Below, piece after piece: positions 56,930-64,000 of a stretch of 64,000 nt of DNA. The stretch is from NCBI GenBank assembly GCA_021234155.1, contig JAJEKV010000041.1, forward strand, positions 4,766,829 to 4,830,828, in the 5' to 3' direction. The position numbers and the translations under genes are program-made. The notes under the pieces were generated by a model that saw nothing but the letters and a program-made list of their open reading frames with translations, did not search any database and was not told the DNA's origin. The DNA is from Isoetes taiwanensis (taxonomy: Eukaryota > Streptophyta > Lycopodiopsida > Isoetales > Isoetaceae). Within the stretch, counting starts at the first letter, position 1; each line of letters opens with the position of its first letter.

Positions 56930-57330
56930 CTCCGTATTACTCAAAGTCATCTCATTTTTCATTCTTACACCTCATTCAATCCATAAAGACTGCCAAATCA
57001 ACTTCGCATCCAGGCAGCAATTTGTTACTAACTTTTATGTTTCCATGATAGGTTCACCTGCTTGTCTCCATTTTTAGTCAATTCATTTCACATTACACTC
57101 ATCCACTCCATGTCAATCCATTAAAGTCTGCCATGTAAGCTTTACCATCAGGCAGCAATGTTTTTACTAATTTTTTGGTTCCATGGCAGGTTCATCTGGT
57201 TGTTCTTCGTAATTAGTCAAACCATACGCCTTTCATTCATCCATATCATTCAAATCATAAAGTGCTGCAATCAGCTTCACCATATTAGCAGCCATATGTT
57301 CTACTAACGTTATTTTTCGCTGCAGGAGCA
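56930..57330 (+). repeat. Three imperfect ~130-bp tandem repeats in the 3' non-coding part
   Basis: Each unit contains TTCAT..., CATTCA(A)TCC/ATCATTCAAATCAT AAA, (A)CTGCCA or TGCTGC, TCAGGCAGCAAT-like, TACTAA(C)TTT and CCATG(A/G)(T/C)AGGTTCA(C/T)CTG(C/G)TTGT. Starts lie near 56,930, 57,065 and 57,195. Confidence 0.65.
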
Positions 57331-57652
57331 TCATTTTTTCCATCATTTCATGTTCATCTGTTTTTAGTTGGCTTACCAACCATAACCATTGTTTTCTTTA
57401 CCATTGTTTTTCCATTTCCCGTATTGCTGGCCATTGTCTCCATACCAAAGAAGTTCACAATAGGCACCGGTAGGATGAGGTTGATATAGTGACATCATTA
57501 TTACCAGGGTTTTTCCTCGAACACCCGAAAGGGCGAGGTTTTTTAATCCCGGTTAATAATGGTGTTGCTACCTTGCTAAGAGAAATGAGAAGTTCTAGTC
57601 CAATCTTTTATCATACTGAGCAGATTTTTGAAAGCAAGTTCGTCGAGACGTC

Positions 57653-57674
57653 GAATACAAGTAAGGGGGGATAA
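57653..57674 (+). other. 3' polypurine tract
   Basis: AAGTAAGGGGGGATAA directly abuts the LTR start TGTGGAGCGG. Confidence 0.85.
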
Positions 57675-59406
57675 TGTGGAGCGGTCAACACAACAGAAAT
57701 TTTGATTTTTGAGTGAAACAGTGTGAAAAGAAGCTGCAATGAAGACGTATGGGCTCAAAATCGACCAAAGTGCATAGTTACAAGGTTATTTTGAAGATTG
57801 TGATGCTTATATTATTGAAGACCATTAGAAATTCGAATTTTAGTGGTAAGGAGAAAGCACAAAGCAGTTTGATTGGAGGAGACCATATTTTTGGATTGAT
57901 GAGGTGTCAAAATCTTGGAGCTAAAGGAAGTTTTCCACATGGAGGGCAAAGATTGTAGTTTTTAAAGGTCCAGATTTTATTGGAATTGTATAAGAGAAAT
58001 TCAACGTGAATGAAAAAACTACCTTTTTTGTGCCTGTTCGTTCGGTGTGCTCTCTCACGCTTGCTTGAGCATCCGATATGACTCGTCCATCATTGCTTGT
58101 GCATGATGCCTTCTTTTATTGATTATTATGAGTGTTAATTTGTGTGAAAGTGAATGATTCCCTGCTTATGTTTGTTGAAATCCAAGTAAAATTTCGTCGC
58201 TTTTTTTTTCGAAACCAGTTTCTAACAAGGATTACCTTGAGAGAAATCCCCAGTAGATCCCGTGGTAAACAAAATGATTGCAATATACCGCCGAGTATGT
58301 CGGATTTTGCCCTCGCCTGTCTAGTCATTTGCCCGCAAGTAGAGCCGCCTTGCATCTTTCCCTAATCGTGATCGAAATCGAGTTGCCTCAGGCTATATGA
58401 GAAGCATCATCCGCTTGTAGAGGTCCGAGATAGATTAAGAGTAAACTAAAAGCAAAAACCTAGAATCTAGGATTATCAAATCAGCCTGTCTTTGTTTAGA
58501 AATCCGTCCCCTGTTAGGGCTATAGGAGAAATATTAAGAGCAAGATATAAGGCAAAAATCGACCGGCCCGCACTTCTAAGCCGCCCGCTTTGTTGCCCGG
58601 AGCCAAGGTATGAATTCTAGTGTTTTGAAGCTATAGTCTGTTAAATCGTGCTCCAAACCGTGTGCAATCCCTGTGCCAACGCCAGATTTACTCAAAAGCT
58701 ACAGTTGCCATAGCCAAAACCAGTAAAAAGTTTCGCAGCCATACCCTGAATCTGCATCGCCATCTGCTTCAAACCCTTTGATTTATGTGCTATCCGCTTC
58801 TTTCTGCCCTTCCCCTTTGCTAGATCCTACCTTTTCCTTCTTCCACCTTCCGATACCCTAACAAAACTCGCCGTTACCTTCGCTCCACCATGCCATAGCT
58901 ACATGCTTGCGTATGAGCCTGAGCGATTCCAGAGAAGAGTCGGAATTGTGCATGGCCGCTGCCCCTTTGAAGCAGGTTTTTGCCCTAAATCAATTTTTAT
59001 GAGAAAACTAACTACACGTTAACCTAACAGTTTTTTCCAACAATTTCGTAAGTCCTATTAATAAGTTAAACTTTTTGATTTCCCTATTAAGTTTGCCCAA
59101 TTACATAAAAGAAAAAGATAAAAATTAAAATAACAAGGAGAACATTACTCTAAGACCATGTGATGCTAAGACAAATCAAGGATAATAAATATTACGAGTT
59201 TGCACTCACATAATAATTAATGCAAGGAGTAAAAGGAAGCGGTGCGGCTAGGCTTAAGGGGTATAACGGAAGCTATGAGCCTAGTTGTGGTGGTGTTGGC
59301 GTAAGTAATTAACGGAATTATATTTTTTGCTGGCATTCGTATTATTATTTTGTCATCCATTGCCTAAGAACTCTGTCGGGCTTGGGGTAGGTTGACCCGG
59401 CCAACA
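57675..59406 (+). repeat. 3' LTR, Tat/Athila-like element
   Basis: Ends GGCCAACA, followed by the target duplication TGGAT (59,407-59,411). Confidence 0.95.
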
Positions 59407-59411
59407 TGGAT

Positions 59412-62400
59412 AACCATCAACAATTCATGCTCATCAGTATTTGCAAGTAAAACATCAACATTTCCAGCCTAACTCTTTAAGGCATGCTCTCAATTTACCA
59501 CTTTACTCTGCTACTTTCTAAGGCAAACCAACAAATCTTTATTCTAGAATGGGGCTCGCATGAAACCAACAAACCGCCCGTTATCATATATCGCATCGAT
59601 CCGAGCCCTCGGATCGCCATTCTGGGGAGGGACGAGCCATTATATAAGGCTCTTTCCCCTTCAGGACTGGTTATCGGCGTCTTCTCACGGCAGCTTCCTT
59701 CCTTCTCGTAGCTTTTTTCCTCCCTGTCTTACCTATATCGCAGATCCCTTACTTTCTTCTAGCCTCATCTTTGCAGATCCCTGGTTTTCCTTCTAACCTC
59801 TTATTGCATCTCTTCTCATACACCATTACCCACTTATGGCATGATCCAGCTCCTATATTACAGTTTTTTGGATCATCCGCCTCCTCAATTTGGAAGCCAA
59901 TAGTCCTGTAACTTCTGGGGGAGGTATGTTCATGCAACTAGCTATATTACATAGAGGAAAATCTGGTGGAATCCTGATGGTTTTAGTCAAGTTGCATGAA
60001 TCTACAGGAGGATCGGTTTTACACAGGGGATACATGAATTGTTGAATTCCTTACATGTGCCCTCTTACAGGATCAGTTTTTAACAGGGGATGCCTGCATT
60101 GGAGCAAGCTTAGCCTAGCATTGTGAATCCAGCGCATGCAAGGGCGCCCAGATCCGTTCTTCCCTTTTTCTCTAAAGCTTTTTAGAAACGGCCGATCTCT
60201 GGTTACTATCAGAATTGGTCCATTGGTTTTTGAGTAAGTTTCTATCTGTTCCTTCTATCTCTTGGTGTAGCGTATTCCTAGATCCAATTTGGCTATATCT
60301 GTGGCCCTGTTCCTTGACTTATTTTTTTGCCTCACTGATTCTGACCCTTCGGCTACTACTGACTGTCAACAATTCAATCGATGGCGGTCTTCCAAGCAAC
60401 AACGGTCTGTTTGCAAGCTTCCGGTATGTTTCTCATGCCTTTAGGGACTTCAATCAAATTTTCCATCCAGTTACAGCGGAGCTGTATCGCGCCCTTCATG
60501 GCGCATTTTGGAGATTAGATTTGGTTCTTCCAGTCGCTGGCCTTTCACCATGGCATCTGTGCTCCTTTCAACGCCGTTCTCGGGCTCCAGTTACATGTTC
60601 CAATAGCCAGAATCTTCTTGCTTTTTGCAATCCGGTATGCTACATACATTGATTTATTGCCTCACAGGTATCTTTTTTGATCTCATTTCCGCGCATAGAC
60701 TCTACCGTTTTCCCGCGATCTGCCCTTCCAACAATTTGTTCTGCCCATTGGTCTGCACATCCTTTCCAAACACAAATTGATTTGCCCAGTATTAAGTAAG
60801 ATAGGTCTGCCTATCTCTTCCACACACAGTCAATTGCGCTCAGATCAGATCCACATCTAATTCTTTTCCTATTCTACCATTTCTATGTCAACATATCCTT
60901 GGAGCTTCGGGTCTACCTGAATTTGTAGCTCAGATACCTTTCTTCTGGCCCTTGTCCATTATACACTCTATCCTTCCTGTCCAGCACTTTCAGATCCCTT
61001 TCCTGACCAGCTCTCTCAGATCCATTGCCTTGCTTCTTCAGTCTCTCCTACCGTTTTCGCAGGCTACTTCTCTATACAGGTTCATAGGGGTGCATTCACC
61101 GGACCATATATGCTACACTAGTTTCATTGAGTGGTTCATCCCGGCAACAAGCATTCTAGACAATACAAACAATCCACCACCATTCCTTTTCTTAAATTCC
61201 TTTTCTTAAATATTGGTTTGGGAGCCTGCCACACATCTGTTGTTTTCCTCCCCTGTTTGTTTTGCCCTGTTCGTTCTGCTCTGTCTGTTCGCTCGGCCCA
61301 GCCGCCTCCGTGCCCTAACATGGTTCGACCAGGTTTTTTCAGGTTCGACATTGGTTTTATTTTTTTGGCTAATTTCTAACTTTGTTATGATTATTGCTAA
61401 CTTTGTTTCGATTACCATTTATACTTCCCTTGACGAACTCCAGTTAACATTGCCTATCATACTGCCCTTGATGAACTTTCGTTAAACTTCCCTTGACGAA
61501 CTCCAGTTAACGTTGCCTGTCATATTGCCCTGATGAACTTTTGTTAAACGGTGCCTATGCCGCCTTTGACAATAGTTTCCTACATTCGTTTTTATGTGAT
61601 TCTCTATCTCATCATTGCTGTTACTGCTTTTCTTTTTTCTTCTTTTTGATATCTTCTTGTTCCATGGGTTCATTTGACCTCCCAGTCCGTGTTCGGGCTT
61701 AGCTTTCACCGCTCATGCTCATCTCTCCCACTTATATTTTTCTCCTCTTCGAACGAGCCTAGCGCTTCCCTGGTGTCAATTCAATAAGCCTTTGTTTCAC
61801 CCTATCGTTTCCTCTTGCCCTCTTTGTCCATTTGGCTATGCCTTCGACCTCAACCTCGCCTGTAGACTTGGTCCCTTAATCCATTCAATGCGAGTTACTT
61901 GGTATATCATGCAGTGGTTTTCCTGTGGCATTCTATTTGGGGCATTTTCTTCCTTGCCATATATGGCTCCTTCCTCGGTCTTCGTCTATTGGCACTTCGC
62001 TTTGTCCTTGGCTTGTCCGTTAGAAGTTTACTTGCATAGGTCTTCGAGCATTATTCTAGTAGACCATCAGTGGACCATAGGTGATGAAATGTTGTTGTTG
62101 GATGCACAACCCTTGGCTTTTTTTGCAATTGTCTTGTGAATAGAGATTTCCATATACATTGTTACTCTTCCCTTGACCTTTCTTCTCTCTTTTGAAGTTG
62201 CTACTTTCATCCTAGTACTTGGCACCTTCCAGTCACAATGGCTCCATTATGTTTAACTGAAGTTTGAACAAAGTTGTGTATTAAACGGGAGCAAATCATT
62301 GAAACGAGAGCAAAAGGAATATTCCTCAAAGATTCCCTTTTTTTTTTACAAAAAGGGGGTAAAACGAGGTTAAAAAAAAAAAGATGCATGAAATTCTATT

Positions 62401-62579
62401 TTGACCCTCCCAAATGACTAATTTTTTTTTGCAACGAAAAAATTGACTTTTTTAAAGTGTCGCTTTTCTTAGCAAGTAGAATGTTCTTAAAGTATGTTTT
62501 AAGAGAGAAACTCTAATTTCAGAGGATAAAATATTTAACAAAAAATTGAAGTAAATTTGTAACTGAAACTGTAGTATTC
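59412..62579. other. Pyrimidine-rich region, no gene recognised
   Basis: The plus strand is strikingly T/C-rich over about 2.7 kb (59,480-62,250), with repeated GCAGATCC/CAGATCC motifs (59,740-61,020). A 145-codon plus frame at 60,215-60,652 has a hydrophobic N-terminus and no family. This could be an old repeat or the transcribed leader of a lost gene. A tandem duplication at 61,424 is listed separately. Confidence 0.5.
61424..61549. repeat. Two-copy tandem repeat, period 63 bp
   Basis: CTTCCCTTGACGAACTCCAG begins at 61,424 and 61,487. Both copies go on through TTAAC.TTGCCT.TCATA.TG and TGATGAACTTT.GTTAAA. Confidence 0.93.
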
Positions 62580-64000
62580 TCAAAATTTGAAGATAGAATC
62601 TTCATATTCACATGCAAAATTCTGATCTTTTCTAAGACTCGATTTATGTGCAAAAGTGTGAGGAGTGATGAGAGAGGGATCCAGGACGTCATCATATTCA
62701 TTTATGCCATCGTCATCACCTTCACTTTTTTCACTGTCACTCGAGGAAGTGCTTGAGTTATCTTCCTCATCACTATCAACAGACGGTGAAGCATTGTCAC
62801 CACCTTCTTCATCATCTTCTTCGTAATTACAAGCTTTTTTAAGCAAATTGATAGTCTTCCATAGACGATTGTCAGATTTCAATTTAAAATCATAGCACAA
62901 TATAGTCACGTCATTAAGGTTCAGCTCGTCCCTACAACCCACCTTCTTGGACTTTCTCCCTTTTCCTTGGCTTCTCATTTCTAACTCATATCTACCTTCA
63001 AAAGCATTTTCTGAGCGTGTTGCAAGCCAATGAATCTTGAGTTTAGTGACTAAGCCTTCCTCCTTGACTGTGTCAAGCACTTTTGCTATCCAGAACGGTC
63101 GACCTTTGTCATCCTCCTCAGTCGGAAGAGCAATTAGCATACCTTTGGTAATTTCTGTGATATTACCTTGAGGCTCATTCCTGCGTCTTGGTCCGAGGTA
63201 CATGACTCGGTCCTCCTCGTCTTCTACTGCAGGTGCAAATGTAGCACTGCTTGGACCTGCTTGGTGCTGGGGTTGATGGAAGGTGTTAGGCCATTGAAAT
63301 GGTTCTTGCAACTGTCTTAGAGCTATATTTTGTACAACAATTTTCTGTTCGAGAAAGAAATTACTCCACCACATCCGATCTTCTTCTAAGAAGTACTTAA
63401 AGCTGAGAGGAAATTCCATTTTCAATGGCTTTTAAGGATGACTCTGGGGTACTTTTCTTCTGCTTGGACTCCTTAGGATTTTTGAGAGGAAGTTGCTCAG
63501 CACGTTCTATGAAGGAAGTGTCTGGAATATATTTAAGGAAGCGTAATCCCTCTGGTGGACTCCAGTCCTTAGTTGTGGTATACTTCTTCCCCTGTAAGAA
63601 GCTTTGACCATCCTTCAAGTAGAACTTGATATGATGTTGAAAGGTGAGATCATTCAACTTGTTCACAACTTGTTCTCTGTTTGAACGTTGAGAGAAAACA
63701 AACTCTCTGAAATCAGCAGTCTCTTTAAGAAGATCGACCACTGGAGTAGGAGTGTAAGAATCTTCAATAATTCGAACTAAAGAAGGAAGACGAAAGCCTT
63801 CTTCCTTCTAAAGAGCGCGCCACGAAAAAATGTTGAACATTTGGTCAATCTGATCATGAGTGTGGCCTACAAGTAAGAAACCGAGCTTCACTTTTCTAAA
63901 GATCCCTAGCTCCACTAACATGGCACAGTACGCAAAGAGTGTTTGATTCTTGTTCTCCCTTGTAGTATTGTCAAGTTGCAGATAAAGCACTGGTGGTAAT
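62580..64000 (-). pseudogene. DUF7869-like transposon protein, C-terminal part; extends past the right edge
   Basis: Minus strand from the edge: LYLQLDNTTRENKNQTLFAY, LVELGIFRKVKLGFLLVGHT, HDQIDQMFNIFSWRAL. 'QLDN..RENKN' with 'VGHTH..IDQ' is the signature of a large transposon-linked family (DUF7869 as I recall), whose acidic and His residues suggest an RNase H-like catalytic core. After a single in-frame TAG (63,810-63,808) the frame stays open to 63,397 (SLVRIIEDSY, FREFVFSQRSNRE, LKDGQSFLQGKKY). It then shifts to 63,425-62,580, which ends in a linker (MLIALPTEEDDKGRPFWIAK) and a very acidic Ser/Asp/Glu tail. The shift near 63,400 may be a lost intron border, a frameshift or a base-calling error. 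Confidence 0.65.

Larger units (their letters stand above)
49062..59406 (+). mobile_element. Full-length Ty3/gypsy retrotransposon, Tat/Athila-like (10.3 kb)
   Basis: Target duplication TGGAT at 49,057-49,061 and 59,407-59,411. LTRs 49,062-50,791 and 57,675-59,406 begin TGTGGAGCGGTC and end GGCCAACA. Internal order is gag with three zinc knuckles, protease, reverse transcriptase, RNase H, integrase without a chromodomain, a long 3' non-coding part and a polypurine tract. Integrase motifs ([61 protein letters not shown]) are those of the non-chromodomain Tat/Athila branch. No frame is intact over its length. Confidence 0.95.

Overview
The window reads as nuclear DNA of a land plant. Evidence: decayed copies of plant genes (an Aux/IAA protein, a group-3-like sulfate transporter, a nepenthesin-like aspartic protease, a receptor-kinase-type catalytic loop), plant-type Ty3/gypsy LTR retrotransposons with tRNA-Met primer sites, Helitrons ending in CTAG, and GT-AG intron remnants. 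The species cannot be fixed from sequence. A DUF7869-type transposon protein at the right end is, from memory, common in non-seed plants, which hints at a bryophyte, lycophyte or fern, but weakly. Almost everything is repetitive or decayed; the only long intact reading frames lie inside transposons, apart from a truncated protease frame near the left end.

Layout. 1-8.4 kb: a short perfect palindrome, the truncated secreted aspartic protease (minus strand), a patchwork of gene fragments ending in a decayed Aux/IAA C-terminus (3.1-5.9 kb), the 3' end of a LINE (minus) and a long TTA microsatellite. 8.5-10.1 kb and 43.1-43.9 kb: two GC-rich pieces that look like the two halves of one LINE (tandem 5'-UTR monomers and ORF1 start on the left; ORF1 end and endonuclease start on the right). 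Between them lies a nested stack: a minus-strand chromodomain Ty3/gypsy element (10,124-43,084); inside its pol gene a small non-autonomous LTR element (14,525-17,275, target duplication GAGTA); inside its 5' LTR a 16.5-kb Helitron block (26,018-42,494, inserted exactly between A and T) that itself holds two complete head-to-tail Helitrons (31,043-36,253 and 36,254-41,679).

The most unusual part is 19.8-25.0 kb. Between the primer-binding site and gag, where a chromovirus normally has a short leader, this element has about 5 kb with four extra same-strand reading frames. The one nearest the 5' LTR ends in an unmistakable histone H3 fold, preceded by a roughly 300-residue non-histone N-terminal part in place of the usual H3 tail. 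The same element also codes for an integrase with a C-terminal chromodomain, the module family that reads H3 tails. Two other frames have stretches that faintly recall histone folds; that is speculative.

43.9-47.1 kb holds a direct tandem duplication (offset 1,616 bp) of the 3' half of a sulfate transporter gene; both copies carry the same TGA, so the gene was dead before it was duplicated. 49.1-59.4 kb is a second full-length Ty3/gypsy element, of Tat/Athila type, on the plus strand, with 1.73-kb LTRs and target duplication TGGAT. Its LTRs differ mostly by small indels at CAG/CTG/CG sites, a pattern that may be partly sequencing error. 59.4-62.5 kb has no recognised gene. 62.58 kb to the right edge is the 3' part of a minus-strand DUF7869-like gene that continues outside the window.
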